NCBI GenBank assembly: GCA_944321895.1
Contig: CALUNA010000005.1
Coordinates: forward strand, 1 to 64,000
Origin: an uncultured Bacteroidales bacterium
GTDB taxonomy: Bacteria > Bacteroidota > Bacteroidia > Bacteroidales > Paludibacteraceae
Direction: 5' to 3'
Length of the DNA: 64,000 bases
The notes beneath the pieces were generated by a model, which was given only the letters and a program-made list of their open reading frames with translations, was not told the origin of the DNA and did no database searches. Made by a program: the position numbers and the translations under genes. Shown here in pieces: positions 55,469-64,000 of the stretch. Each line of letters begins with the position of its first letter. Within the stretch, counting starts at the first letter, position 1.

Positions 55469-56422
55469 ATGAAGATTTTAGTTGCACCGCTCAATTGGGG
55501 TCTCGGGCATGCTACGCGTTGCATACCATTAATCCGGCGTTTTGTATCCGAAGGACATGAAGTTGTTTTAGGGGGCGATGGAATGTCTTTGGAACTGCTG
55601 AGAAAGCATTTTCCCGACTTGCCTTTCAGGTGCCTTCCTGCCCTTCATATTCATTATTCAGCTTCAGACAGCCAGACAATCAGCCTTTTCATGCAATTGC
55701 CAAAACTAGCTGCTTTCTGCCTGGCTGATTACCGTTGCCTGAAGAAACTGTTGCATCAGGAGCATTTCGACCGGATTATCTCCGACAACAGGTTCTGTTT
55801 TTACAACAAGCAGGCATATTGCATTTACATGACACACCAGCTCACCATCAAGTTGCCCCAAAGACTGAAATGGGCCGAACCATTGGCGCGTAAAATACAC
55901 TACCGCATCATAAGAAAATACGACCGATGCTGGGTTCCCGACCGGAAGGAAACTGGACTCGGGGGTGAATTAAGCCATCCGAAAAGGCTTCCTGAAAATG
56001 CGGAATACATTGGCATTCTTTCGCGTTTTGACAATCCGTTGCTTCCACACGAAGCCCTGCAGGAAGATATGACACTTGCCATTCTTTCTGGGCCGGAACC
56101 ACAACGCACACTGTTTGAAATGGAAATAATCAAACGTTACAGGAATAATGGAGAACGTCTGCTATTGGTAGAAGGCAAAATACAATCAGGAACCCGGCCC
56201 ACAGTTACCGTACCAGCGCCGAACATAAGCGTCACAGAAAGTCTGGATGACAAAGAATTATGTGTCAAGATGCTGGCGGCAAAAAAAATCATTGCACGAA
56301 GCGGCTACAGCACCATCATGGACCTGGCATTTTTGGATTTACTGCACAAGGCAGAACTCATCCCCACACCCGGACAAACGGAACAGGAATACCTGGCAAA
56401 CTATTTAAAAAGCAGATTTTAA
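55469..56422 (+). CDS. Glycosyltransferase (MurG/UDP-GT-like fold)
   Basis: This 317-residue protein has a GT-B-type N-terminus MKILVAPLNWGLGHATRCIPL, with the GxGHATR loop seen in MurG-like enzymes. The C-terminal part (SGPEPQRTLFEMEIIKRY and RSGYSTIMDLAFLDL) resembles the donor-nucleotide-binding domain. The enzyme likely transfers a sugar from a nucleotide donor to an envelope acceptor; substrate is unknown. It overlaps ansA tail to tail by four bases. The later ATG at 55469 is chosen because the longer frame overlaps the radical SAM gene. Confidence 0.8.
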   Translation: MKILVAPLNWGLGHATRCIPLIRRFVSEGHEVVLGGDGMSLELLRKHFPDLPFRCLPALHIHYSASDSQTISLFMQLPKLAAFCLADYRCLKKLLHQEHFDRIISDNRFCFYNKQAYCIYMTHQLTIKLPQRLKWAEPLARKIHYRIIRKYDRCWVPDRKETGLGGELSHPKRLPENAEYIGILSRFDNPLLPHEALQEDMTLAILSGPEPQRTLFEMEIIKRYRNNGERLLLVEGKIQSGTRPTVTVPAPNISVTESLDDKELCVKMLAAKKIIARSGYSTIMDLAFLDLLHKAELIPTPGQTEQEYLANYLKSRF

Positions 56423-57465
56423 TTTTCCTCAACGGTCATTTCGCCACACAGACTGTGTTTCAGCAATTCTTTTACGCTCTCCGTGTCCTGCTGTTCACCA
56501 AGCAAATACATAAGTTTCACTACGATGGCTTCCGTTGTGATATCATATCCGCTGATCACACCGGCGTCAAGCAGGTTCAGGCTCGTCTGATAGCGTCCCA
56601 TCTCCACTGAACCTATATTGCATTGTGTTTTGTTGACAATAATAATACCGCGCCTTGTTGCATCCTTTAGTGCGTTGTGCAGCCATATCCTCCGGGGAGC
56701 ATTTCCAGAACCGAACGTTTCCAACACAACTGCACGTAATCCCGGTATATGCAAAATGGTTTGCACTATCTGCTCCGTGATGCCCGGGAACAGTTTGAGA
56801 ATAACCACATTCTGGTCGATTTTTGTGCGCAGTCGCAACGGCTTGGAATAATCGGGATAATGAATGGCCGATTTGAAATACTTCAAATGCACGCCCGATT
56901 TGCCCAAAGGAGGATAATTGTAGGAATCAAATGCATTGAAATGTTCGGCATTCTTTTTTGTAGTCCGGTTTCCACGGAACAGCGTATCTTCGAAAAAGAT
57001 GCATACTTCCGGCACAATTGCGCGCCCGTTTTTTTCCTGTGCGGTAGCAATCTCTATGGCAGTCAGCAGATTTTCCTTCGCATCGGAACGTAACATGCCA
57101 ATCGGGAGTTGTGCTCCTGTCAGAATAACCGGCTTGCCCAAATTCTCAAGCATGAAACTCAATGCCGATGCCGTATAGGCCATTGTATCTGTTCCATGAA
57201 GAATGACAAAGCCATCATATGTATCATAATTGTCATAAATAATGCTGGCCAACTGGCTCCAGACGGGTGGATGTACGTCAGAAGAGTCGATAAGCGGATC
57301 AAATGGAATCGTATCGACACGCAATCCCATCGCCATCAATTCAGGCAACAAATCTTTCAAACGGCAACAATTGATTGGCTGCAAGGCTCCCGTATGGGGG
57401 TCCTCCACCATACAGATTGTTCCGCCTGTGAAAATTATCAATACTGCTTTTTTCCTGTCTTGCAT
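56419..57465 (-). CDS. ansA: Type I L-asparaginase
   Basis: This 348-residue cytoplasmic asparaginase hydrolyses asparagine to aspartate and ammonia. Nucleophile Thr is in IIFTGGTICMV, the second catalytic Thr in VILHGTDTMAYTASALS, and the VILTGAQLPIG block is intact. No signal peptide is present, which agrees with type I. The promoter box at 57497-57504 excludes the longer frame to 57507. Glutaminase activity or asparaginyl-tRNA-amidotransferase relatives are less likely. Confidence 0.93.
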   Translation of the reverse strand: MQDRKKAVLIIFTGGTICMVEDPHTGALQPINCCRLKDLLPELMAMGLRVDTIPFDPLIDSSDVHPPVWSQLASIIYDNYDTYDGFVILHGTDTMAYTASALSFMLENLGKPVILTGAQLPIGMLRSDAKENLLTAIEIATAQEKNGRAIVPEVCIFFEDTLFRGNRTTKKNAEHFNAFDSYNYPPLGKSGVHLKYFKSAIHYPDYSKPLRLRTKIDQNVVILKLFPGITEQIVQTILHIPGLRAVVLETFGSGNAPRRIWLHNALKDATRRGIIIVNKTQCNIGSVEMGRYQTSLNLLDAGVISGYDITTEAIVVKLMYLLGEQQDTESVKELLKHSLCGEMTVEEN

Positions 57466-57496
57466 ACGGTTAAGATTGAAAGTGCGAAAATCACTG

Positions 57497-57504
57497 CAAA
57501 AATA
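57497..57504 (-). promoter_or_regulatory. Promoter -7 box for ansA
   Basis: The minus strand reads TATTTTTG, 32 bases upstream of the ATG at 57465. Confidence 0.5.
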
Positions 57505-57528
57505 CAAATAATTTACGGATTGAAGCAG

Positions 57529-57559
57529 TTGTCAGTATTCATGTTTTTCCCTACTTTTG
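57529..57559 (+). promoter_or_regulatory. Promoter for the PspC gene
   Basis: TTG (57529-57531), 20 bases, then TACTTTTG (57552-57559). The ATG is at 57586. Confidence 0.6.
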
Positions 57560-57585
57560 TGAATCCAATAAAAAATACATTCGTC

Positions 57586-57780
57586 ATGAACAAGAAACTG
57601 TGTAAGTCAAGCGACAAAATGATAGCCGGCGTATGTGCCGGAATAGCTGAATTTTTAGGTTGGGATAAAACTGTCGTGCGCGTAGCCTATGCTTTCCTGT
57701 CTGTTTTTACGGCAGGATTTCCTGGCCTGCTGTTGTACATAATATTGTCCATTATCATGCCGCCGGCATATAGCAAATAA
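57586..57780 (+). CDS. PspC-domain membrane protein
   Basis: This 64-residue protein is a bare PspC domain: a basic SSDKMIAGVCAGIAEFLGWDK start followed by helices TVVRVAYAFLSVFTAGFPGLLLYIILSIIM. PspC-type proteins sit in the inner membrane and take part in envelope stress responses in E. coli; this short form lacks other domains. The upstream frame back to 57109 is antisense to ansA and is not coding. It stands alone and ends with a terminator. Confidence 0.9.
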   Translation: MNKKLCKSSDKMIAGVCAGIAEFLGWDKTVVRVAYAFLSVFTAGFPGLLLYIILSIIMPPAYSK

Positions 57781-57800
57781 GAATGAAGGTTCTGATCAGA

Positions 57801-57838
57801 GCGAACCCCGAAAGTCTTGTCTGGCTTTCGGGGTTCGC
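57801..57838. terminator. Terminator between pspC and pfkA (convergent)
   Basis: GCGAACCCCGAAAG pairs perfectly with CTTTCGGGGTTCGC, a 14-base stem, ten-base loop, followed by TTAT. It probably serves both genes. Confidence 0.85.
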
Positions 57839-57860
57839 TTATCTATGAATCACGCTTGTT

Positions 57861-58844
57861 TTAAATGGACAATATCTGCAATACGGAAACTTTTTCCGGG
57901 TTTATCTGCTTGTCGTCCTTGATGGCTTTGGTAAAAGGTACGTGTACTATCTCATCATTCTGGATACCGATCATAATGTTGCGTTGTTCGTCCAGCAGGG
58001 CATCGATGGCCGCCACTCCCATTCGGCTGGCCAGGATGCGGTCATAAGCAGTAGGAGAACCGCCACGCTGAATATGGCCGAGGATTGTTACACGCACATC
58101 ATATTCAGGATGTTCCTCACGCATGCGGTTCGCCAGTCCTTGTGCTCCTCCGGTAGTTTCGCTTTCTGCCACAAGCACGATGCTGCTGTTTTTCGATTTG
58201 CGGAAGCCGTTTTTGATGAGAGCTTCCAGCTGGTCTTCGTGTGTTTCGCGCTCTGGAATAATCGCGGCTTCGGCACCTGCTGCAATTGCGCTGTTGAGTG
58301 CAAGGAATCCGGCATCGCGCCCCATTACTTCAACAAAGAACAGACGTTCGTGCGAGGTTGCCGTGTCGCGGATTTTATCAACAGCCTCCACAATGGTGTT
58401 CAAAGCCGTGTCATAACCGATTGTGGAATCCGTTCCCCACAAGTCATTGTCAATTGTGCCGGGCAACCCCACAATCGGGATGTTATATTCTTGTGCGAAA
58501 ATACGTGCTCCCGTAAACGTGCCGTCACCGCCGATAACGACGAGCGCGTCAATTTCTTCGCGCACCATGGTGTCGTATGCAATCTTGCGTCCTTCCGGCG
58601 TTTTAAATTCCATGCAGCGGGCTGTTTTCAAGATTGTTCCTCCATGTTGGATAATATTACTTACATCCTGGGTCCGAAACTCTTTGACTTCTCCTGTAAT
58701 CAGTCCTTTGTAGCCACGATAAATAGCTTTGACACGAATTCCGTTAAAAATAGCAGTCCGCGTCACGGCGCGAATTGCGGCATTCATTCCGGGAGCATCT
58801 CCTCCTGAAGTAAGAAGTCCCACACATCTGATTTTATACTCCAT
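57861..58844 (-). CDS. pfkA: ATP-dependent 6-phosphofructokinase
   Basis: This 327-residue glycolytic enzyme phosphorylates fructose 6-phosphate. [17 protein letters not shown] opens the protein, GGDGTFTGA marks the ATP site, and [23 protein letters not shown] holds the catalytic Asp; the Gly/Gly pair fits ATP rather than pyrophosphate use. It is the last gene of the porQ-cmk-ispH-pfkA operon, eight bases after ispH. The frame reaching 58937 uses a non-ATG start and overlaps ispH; the ATG at 58844 gives the family beginning. Confidence 0.95.
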   Translation of the reverse strand: MEYKIRCVGLLTSGGDAPGMNAAIRAVTRTAIFNGIRVKAIYRGYKGLITGEVKEFRTQDVSNIIQHGGTILKTARCMEFKTPEGRKIAYDTMVREEIDALVVIGGDGTFTGARIFAQEYNIPIVGLPGTIDNDLWGTDSTIGYDTALNTIVEAVDKIRDTATSHERLFFVEVMGRDAGFLALNSAIAAGAEAAIIPERETHEDQLEALIKNGFRKSKNSSIVLVAESETTGGAQGLANRMREEHPEYDVRVTILGHIQRGGSPTAYDRILASRMGVAAIDALLDEQRNIMIGIQNDEIVHVPFTKAIKDDKQINPEKVSVLQILSI

Positions 58845-58852
58845 AATACCTG

Positions 58853-59701
58853 TTATTTTATTTTTTCGGCACAAGCCTCCATCAACCAATAAGGAGTAGA
58901 AGTTGCGCCGCATATTCCCACTTTCCTGTTCTTGCAAAATGCAACCTGTTCCGGTGTTATTTCGTCTGCATCTGAAATGAAGAATGTATGCGGATTTGCT
59001 GCTTTACAATGTTCATAAAGTACTTTCCCATTGGAACTTTTTTTTCCGCCGACAAAGAAAACCACATCATTCTGTGTTGCAAAGTTACGAATATTCGGGA
59101 TTCTGTTGGCTACCTGGCGGCAAATTGTATCGAATTTTTCAAACGAATTGCCCTTGAACCGTTCTCCAATCTTGTTTATCAGGTCATTGAAGCCATCTAC
59201 TGATTTTGTTGTCTGTGAAAACAGGCAAATATCTTTCTGAAAATCTATTTTATGCAAGTCCTGTTCGTTTTCCACCACAATGGCCGTATTGCCGGTCTGT
59301 CCTTCAAGGCCAATTACTTCAGCATGACCTTTTTTACCGTAAATGACTATCTGTGCCGTTCCCTTGTGTTCTTCATATTTTTTTTTGATGTTGGACTGAA
59401 GCCTCAACACAACAGGACACGAGGCATCGATGATGGTGATATTGTTTTTTCGTGCAATTTCATAGGTTGAAGGCGGTTCGCCATGAGCCCTCAATAAGAC
59501 TTTGACGTCCCGCAGCTTGGCGAATTGTTCATAATCCACGGTAATCAACCCCATTCGCTCAAGCCGGGCGACTTCTTGTCCGTTATGTACGATATCCCCA
59601 AGGCAATACAAGGTTTCACCTTTGGCCAGTTCTTCCTCTGCCTTCTTGATAGCGTTGACAACCCCGAAACAGAATCCTGATTTTTTATCAATTGTAACCA
59701 T
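58853..59701 (-). CDS. ispH: 4-hydroxy-3-methylbut-2-enyl diphosphate reductase
   Basis: This 282-residue iron-sulphur enzyme is the last step of the MEP isoprenoid pathway, making IPP and DMAPP. The cluster cysteines are in [20 protein letters not shown] and ICGATSTP; the histidines lie in [22 protein letters not shown] and [10 protein letters not shown]. All are present. The start at 59701 is the conserved MVTIDKKSG. It lies 33 bases after cmk and eight before pfkA. Some Bacteroidota carry an S1 domain on IspH; none is present here. Confidence 0.96.
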   Translation of the reverse strand: MVTIDKKSGFCFGVVNAIKKAEEELAKGETLYCLGDIVHNGQEVARLERMGLITVDYEQFAKLRDVKVLLRAHGEPPSTYEIARKNNITIIDASCPVVLRLQSNIKKKYEEHKGTAQIVIYGKKGHAEVIGLEGQTGNTAIVVENEQDLHKIDFQKDICLFSQTTKSVDGFNDLINKIGERFKGNSFEKFDTICRQVANRIPNIRNFATQNDVVFFVGGKKSSNGKVLYEHCKAANPHTFFISDADEITPEQVAFCKNRKVGICGATSTPYWLMEACAEKIK

Positions 59702-59734
59702 AACAGAACAGTATTGCCACAAAAAGCCGGAAAT

Positions 59735-60427
59735 TTACAGCGAGAGATTATGCACGGCCTTGTCGAAGATCCGCTCCAGTTTTTCCATTTGTTCGGTACG
59801 TGTCAGTTCCGAATTGTCAAACAAAATGGCATCTTCCGCCTGTTTGAGCGGACTCTCCGTCCGATGCGTATCCCGAAAATCACGTTCCCTGACATTGTCG
59901 AGCACCTTTTCAAAGGTAGTTTGTTCACCCTTGGCGAGCAACTCCTGATAACGTCGTTGCGCCCGCACTTCCGGACGAGCCGTAACAAAAATTTTCAGTT
60001 CTGCATTCGGAAAGACAACCGTACCTATGTCGCGGCCATCCATCACAATTCCTTTCTTTTCACCCATGGCTTGTTGCCGTTTAACCAACTCGCGGCGTAC
60101 AAAACCAATTGTGCTCACCCGGCTCGCAGCGTTGCCGACATCCAGCGTACGGATAAGTTTTTCCACATTTTCGCCATTCAGTATCGTATCTTGCCCTCCA
60201 TCCGGCCGCCTTCTGAAACAGATGTCCAATTCATGGATATGAGCCTGCAACTGCGTTTCATCCACATGGTCTTCCGTTATCCAGCCTTTGCGGATACAAT
60301 ATAAAGCTACCGCGCGATACATTGCACCGGTATCAACATAAGTATAGCCGGCATAGGCTGCCAATCCTTTTGCCATGGTGCTTTTTCCGCACGATGAGAA
60401 ACCATCTATGGCTACTATTATTTTCAT
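59735..60427 (-). CDS. cmk: Cytidylate kinase
   Basis: This 230-residue kinase phosphorylates CMP and dCMP. The P-loop is IDGFSSCGKSTMAKGLA, and the DTGAMYRAVAL and MDGRDIGTVVFP blocks identify Cmk. Length is normal. It follows porQ by 12 bases and precedes ispH, the usual order in Bacteroidota. Confidence 0.96.
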   Translation of the reverse strand: MKIIVAIDGFSSCGKSTMAKGLAAYAGYTYVDTGAMYRAVALYCIRKGWITEDHVDETQLQAHIHELDICFRRRPDGGQDTILNGENVEKLIRTLDVGNAASRVSTIGFVRRELVKRQQAMGEKKGIVMDGRDIGTVVFPNAELKIFVTARPEVRAQRRYQELLAKGEQTTFEKVLDNVRERDFRDTHRTESPLKQAEDAILFDNSELTRTEQMEKLERIFDKAVHNLSL

Positions 60428-60439
60428 AATTCCTGTTTT

Positions 60440-61453
60440 TCACAATTTGAATTCGTCCAATGCCGTTGTAATGGAAAACTGGTAAGTATAATTTCCCAAC
60501 TGGTATTGTGCCATACCGAAACCGACATGGAATTTATATACCTTGACACCTGCACCGACACCAAATCCGGCCAGACTTTTAAACGAGCTCGTGGTCATTT
60601 CCTGGTGCCGCCGGTGGTTATATGACAACGCCACATAGAAATTCTTGGTCGGGATGAACTCCACGCCTATGATTGCGTGCCGAAAAGCCATATCCACCCA
60701 TTTTATGCTTTTTTCTTCCATGTTGGAAGTCTGATAACCCAAGTCCCAACGCTGCAGGTCGTGCAATGTCAAGGACAAGCGCAGAGGTGCATGTGCAAAT
60801 TTCTGGCTGATACCCAACTGTATGTCAAAAGGAAGTTTTTCTCTGTGCTGTCCTTCCTCATTGTCGTAATAGCCTTTCAATTGCACACCCATGTTCCGGA
60901 AAACAAGACCGGCCATGAACAAGTTGTTCTTGCTCTGGAAATGCATTCCCAAATCCAAGGCCATGGCAAAGCTCGTATAGCGTTCGTAAACAGAGTAAAT
61001 CGGTTTCAAAGTTGCTCCTGCCGTAAAATAATCATTCAGCTGGCGGGCATAAATAAGATTCATTGCAAAATCTTTGGCGGTAAACTGTTCTCCCGACAAT
61101 TCTCCCACTTCATCCGCATAATCGAACTTACCATAGTCTATATAATGGATACCTGCTGCAAAATAGTTTTTCCCGTAATTGTAGCCGTAAGCCGCCGATC
61201 CAAACATTATGTCAGCCAGATAAAGGGCATAATTCAGGCTTATGTTGTTATGGGTCTGTCCGGTCAGCAATGCTGGATTCTGGAACGAGAAGTTCAAATC
61301 ATCATCCCGTAAAGATACATTTGTTCCTCCCAAAGCAGCCAGGCGGGAAGATACCGGCAAGTTCAAAAACTGGAATATGCTGGAACCCGCTTGTGGGAAA
61401 ACAGTGACCGAGACAGTTAAATATAACAAAAATACAGCTATGATTCGTTTCAT
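60440..61453 (-). CDS. porQ: Type IX secretion system protein PorQ
   Basis: This 337-residue outer-membrane protein has a signal peptide (1-20, VFPQ) and a PorQ-type sequence: IFQFLNLPVSSRLAALGGTN at the start and beta-strand repeats after it. PorQ belongs to the complex that releases and anchors type IX cargo after C-terminal processing. It heads the porQ-cmk-ispH-pfkA operon, as in Porphyromonas. A type IX system means the two sorting-domain proteins in this window have a plausible exit route. No PorU, PorV or PorZ gene is nearby. Confidence 0.9.
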   Translation of the reverse strand: MKRIIAVFLLYLTVSVTVFPQAGSSIFQFLNLPVSSRLAALGGTNVSLRDDDLNFSFQNPALLTGQTHNNISLNYALYLADIMFGSAAYGYNYGKNYFAAGIHYIDYGKFDYADEVGELSGEQFTAKDFAMNLIYARQLNDYFTAGATLKPIYSVYERYTSFAMALDLGMHFQSKNNLFMAGLVFRNMGVQLKGYYDNEEGQHREKLPFDIQLGISQKFAHAPLRLSLTLHDLQRWDLGYQTSNMEEKSIKWVDMAFRHAIIGVEFIPTKNFYVALSYNHRRHQEMTTSSFKSLAGFGVGAGVKVYKFHVGFGMAQYQLGNYTYQFSITTALDEFKL

Positions 61454-61497
61454 TCCTTATCAAGTAGCCCCAAAAGGAGAATGACATAAAAATTGCC

Positions 61498-61505
61498 CAA
61501 AGGTA
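61498..61505 (-). promoter_or_regulatory. Promoter -7 box for the porQ operon
   Basis: The minus strand reads TACCTTTG, 45 bases upstream of the porQ ATG. Confidence 0.55.
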
Positions 61506-61672
61506 CATTATTTTTACGTTGCAGGAAAAGGAATCAACAATTTTTCGCTTTTTATCACATGACAGGCGCGGAATCGGATGTAACGAATACGGAAAAATGA
61601 CAGGTACAATATAAAAAAACGATAAAAACACAGTTTTTTTTAATGTTTGGGTGAAACATAAAAAAAAAATTG

Positions 61673-61680
61673 TACATTTG
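61673..61680 (+). promoter_or_regulatory. Promoter -7 box for tonB
   Basis: TACATTTG lies about 155 bases before the tonB ATG, giving an unusually long leader with no clear structure. Confidence 0.5.
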
Positions 61681-61835
61681 TGCGTTCAAAACGTGAAAGG
61701 GAACGAGGGCTGTTTCCTGTTCGGAAAGGCTGCGATACCGTAAAAGCAAAAAACACATTTCCAGTTTTTCAGGAGAACACTTGCGTAAAGCAACGGAACA
61801 ATAATCTCTAAATAATAACGAAGATAATAAGGAAT

Positions 61836-62519
61836 ATGGATTTAAAGAAATCGCCAAAAGCAAATTTGGAAGACAAAAAGTTAGTCTTCTTGTTGATGGG
61901 CCTTGTTGTAGCATTGGGTGTTATCTTTGTAGCATTGGAATGGTCGCAACAAGAAGTCACTAAACACGAAGTTGTCGATGTGGAGATGGACTTTGAAGAA
62001 GAATTGGACATTATCCAGACGGCACAAGAAACCCCGCCGCCACCTCCACCCCCACCTGCTCCGGAAGTCGTTGTAGAATTAAATGTTGTGGAGAATGAAG
62101 TGGAAACCAAGAGTGTAGAATTTACTTCCGAGATAGATGAGCAAACAGCCATTGTTGTACAACCGCCTGTTGCAGCTCCTATTGAAGAAGAAGAAGATCA
62201 GGTTGTATTCCAAATAGTTGAGACGATGCCGGAATTTCCGGGCGGACAGGCAGAACTGTTCAAATACTTGTCTGAAAACATCAAGTATCCGGTTATTGCA
62301 CAGGAAAACGGTATTCAGGGACGTGTTATTTGTCAGTTTACGGTAAACAAGGATGGCTCCATCGTTGACATAGAAGTTGTGCGCAGTGCCGGTGATGCCA
62401 GTCTGGACAAAGAAGCCGTACGCGTTATCCAGTCGATGCCCAAATGGAAACCGGGAAAACAGCGCGGAAAAGCAGTCCGTGTGAAATTCACTGTTCCCGT
62501 TAACTTCAGGCTCCAATAA
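61836..62519 (+). CDS. tonB: TonB energy transducer
   Basis: This 227-residue protein connects the inner-membrane ExbB-ExbD motor to outer-membrane receptors. It has a membrane anchor (15-35, LVFLLMGLVVALGVIFVALEW), a short proline run (67-74), an acidic stretch and a C-terminal TonB domain from about 130 (PEFPGGQAELFKYLSENIKY to the end). The proline-rich spacer is shorter than in E. coli. The motor genes lie at 48.7-51.1 kb, not adjacent. It ends with a hairpin terminator. Confidence 0.95.
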   Translation: MDLKKSPKANLEDKKLVFLLMGLVVALGVIFVALEWSQQEVTKHEVVDVEMDFEEELDIIQTAQETPPPPPPPPAPEVVVELNVVENEVETKSVEFTSEIDEQTAIVVQPPVAAPIEEEEDQVVFQIVETMPEFPGGQAELFKYLSENIKYPVIAQENGIQGRVICQFTVNKDGSIVDIEVVRSAGDASLDKEAVRVIQSMPKWKPGKQRGKAVRVKFTVPVNFRLQ

Positions 62520-62537
62520 AATACATATCATCTACTG

Positions 62538-62570
62538 CAAGCCACCTGATGATCCTTGTCAGGTGGCTTG
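62538..62570 (+). terminator. Terminator after tonB
   Basis: CAAGCCACCTGA pairs with TCAGGTGGCTTG, a 12-base stem with a nine-base loop, followed by TTGC. Confidence 0.7.
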
Positions 62571-62600
62571 TTGCATCCTATTCCACAAATCCATAAACGT

Positions 62601-63869
62601 ATGAAACATTTTTTTTACCTGTTGCTTCTCATACCTTGCCTGTTTGCATGCGCTCCACAGCCCGCAGAAGAAGAAAAACCACAGCACTTCACACACAACC
62701 CGGATGTTTCCGATGCATTCGACACGGCACGTCTGAAACGCATTGACAATGCCTTCCAACGCGTCATAGACATGGGACTGGCACCACATGCGGTTACTTT
62801 CGTTGCCCACAAGGGGCGGATTGTACACTACAAGGCATACGGCTGGCGCAACAAGGAAAAAGGTATCCCTTGCCAGAAAGACGACATTTTCCGCATAGCC
62901 TCCCAAACAAAAGCCATTGCCGTAGTGGGATTGATGACCTTGTTCGAAGAAGGATGCTTTCAATTGGATGAACCCATAAAAAAATATATTCCTGCCTTCA
63001 GCAATCCGCAAGTATTGGTTTCCTACGACACCAAAAGCGGCCGGTACACAACGCGGCCAGCCAAATGCGACATAACCATACGACATCTAATCACACACAC
63101 ATCCGGCATTTCCTACAACGGAGTACATTGGGAGATAGCCCGGAAAGCCGGAGTACCGCCACTTAACAGTCTGGATTCCATTACGCTGGAAGAAATGGTG
63201 AACCGTCTTGCCAGATTGCCGTTGGAACATGACCCGGGCGAACGGTTCACCTACAGCATGAATATCGATGTGCTGGGACGACTGGCGGAAATCCTGTCGG
63301 GACAAGATGTTTACACTTTTCTGAAAGAACGGGTTTTGGAGCCACTCGGCATGCACGACACTTATTTCTACCTGCCGGATGACAAAGCAGACCGTCTGGT
63401 CACATTATACGAATATCCGGAAGGCGGACCGCTGATACCAAGCAGCAATGTGCTGTATCAGACTTATCCTGTTGCGGGTGCGAAAACGTTGTACAGCACC
63501 GGGGCAGGCATGAGCGGCACGATAGAAGACTATGCCAAGTTTTGCCAAATGGTACTGAACGGCGGCGAGTTTAACGGACACCGTATTTTGGGACGCAAGA
63601 CATTGGAAATGATGCAGCAGAACGGCGTGGGTGACTTGCGCGGTGAAATCGGTTTCGGCATGGCGTGGGATGTATTCCGGCCGGGAAATGCCCACAACAC
63701 GATTGTGTCGGAAGGCAGCATGCGTTGGGGAGGCATGTTCGGTACGGATTATATTATCGACCCTGCGGAGGACCTGATTGTCCTGATGTACATGAATCTG
63801 CAGCCCAACCAGACGGGAGTCAATTTCAAGACATTGCTGCACAACGTAACTTATCAGGCACTGAAATAG
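62601..63869 (+). CDS. Beta-lactamase-fold serine hydrolase, lipoprotein
   Basis: This 422-residue protein has a lipoprotein signal (lipid on C17 in LFACAP). The serine beta-lactamase/DD-peptidase fold follows, with SxxK at 101-104 (SQTK), a YSMN segment near residue 215 in the Tyr-motif position, and GGMFGTDYIIDP near the end in the third motif area. Family members act as esterases, peptidases or class C-type beta-lactamases; the activity here is not shown. The ATG at 62601 is preferred because the longer frame lies in the tonB terminator. Confidence 0.85.
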   Translation: MKHFFYLLLLIPCLFACAPQPAEEEKPQHFTHNPDVSDAFDTARLKRIDNAFQRVIDMGLAPHAVTFVAHKGRIVHYKAYGWRNKEKGIPCQKDDIFRIASQTKAIAVVGLMTLFEEGCFQLDEPIKKYIPAFSNPQVLVSYDTKSGRYTTRPAKCDITIRHLITHTSGISYNGVHWEIARKAGVPPLNSLDSITLEEMVNRLARLPLEHDPGERFTYSMNIDVLGRLAEILSGQDVYTFLKERVLEPLGMHDTYFYLPDDKADRLVTLYEYPEGGPLIPSSNVLYQTYPVAGAKTLYSTGAGMSGTIEDYAKFCQMVLNGGEFNGHRILGRKTLEMMQQNGVGDLRGEIGFGMAWDVFRPGNAHNTIVSEGSMRWGGMFGTDYIIDPAEDLIVLMYMNLQPNQTGVNFKTLLHNVTYQALK

Positions 63870-64000
63870 CAAACATATTACTCCTGAACATGTTTCTCCG
63901 TACATTCTGTCCCTGCGAGAATTCAAGAACGAGAACTGCGAAAAATCCTAAAATCCGGGGAAAAGCCAACCGGACGCAAACATGCCGTGCCACCGTTCCG

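Larger units (their letters stand above)
61454..61835. other. Intergenic region between divergent porQ and tonB
   Basis: The 382 bases hold the two promoter boxes described here and no credible reading frame. AT-rich runs (A9-10 near 61660) precede the tonB box. Confidence 0.5.

Noticed and set aside
57109-57585. Extended start for the PspC protein
   Set aside because: The added 159 residues are antisense to ansA; a full -33/-7 promoter and the family start lie at 57529-57586.
63870-64000. Right-hand end of the window after the serine hydrolase gene
   Set aside because: No gene, promoter box or hairpin could be supported in these 131 bases.

Overview
The window looks like a chromosomal segment of a gut- or oral-type Bacteroidales (phylum Bacteroidota). 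The reasons are: a recurrent TAnnTTTG promoter box, often with TTTG about 20 bp upstream; the order porQ-cmk-ispH-pfkA; a type IX secretion component (PorQ) together with two secreted proteins that end in a sorting-type domain; paired mutA/mutB methylmalonyl-CoA mutase genes; BspA-type leucine-rich repeats; and an HU-like protein of the Bacteroidetes type. Most of the window has a GC content near 50 percent. Two stretches are clearly AT-richer and look acquired. Genus cannot be fixed from the sequence alone.

Bases 1-7000 hold an AT-rich type I restriction-modification island read leftwards: a frameshifted XRE-type regulator, hsdR, hsdM, rhuM, a small membrane protein and a half-size hsdS. At the very left edge the end of a second hsdS is read on the opposite strand and overlaps the first, the expected footprint of an invertible specificity locus. 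Next come an array of 22-bp-spaced repeats with palindromic ends, an HU-like gene, and a gene-poor stretch with an insertion-sequence relic.

Bases 8500-24000 are core genes: an acyltransferase, a CCA-adding enzyme and a LysR regulator; then nptA-argD-outer-membrane protein on the minus strand; argS; tatD and ahcY read divergently; and a 1179-residue BspA-like repeat protein. Bases 24200-30800 form one long leftward gene run (small basic peptide, dgt, rimO, an MFS transporter, an outer-membrane protein, a CstA-type transporter). Bases 30800-39500 hold a zinc metallopeptidase, dcp, two membrane proteins and the mutA-mutB pair used in the succinate-propionate route.

Bases 39500-42600 hold a second restriction system: a cytosine-5 methyltransferase and an EcoRII-like endonuclease, both AT-rich, facing a GC-richer vsr mismatch endonuclease. 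Bases 42700-48400 hold a lipocalin, a secreted endonuclease I with a fibronectin domain, radC and a two-gene ABC exporter. Bases 48700-51150 hold an exbB / membrane protein / exbD / exbD cluster, which would energise the TonB encoded at 61.8 kb. Then follow tRNA-Ser(GGA), a second tatD, an rluD-type gene, a PASTA protein, rpmH, a radical SAM protein, a glycosyltransferase, asparaginase, a PspC protein, the porQ-cmk-ispH-pfkA operon, tonB and a beta-lactamase-fold lipoprotein.

No CRISPR array, rRNA operon or intact insertion sequence was seen. The most unusual observations are the convergent overlapping hsdS ends, the 22-bp phased repeat array beside the HU gene, the embedded rhuM/membrane-protein pair, and a TatD gene whose promoter predicts a leaderless transcript.
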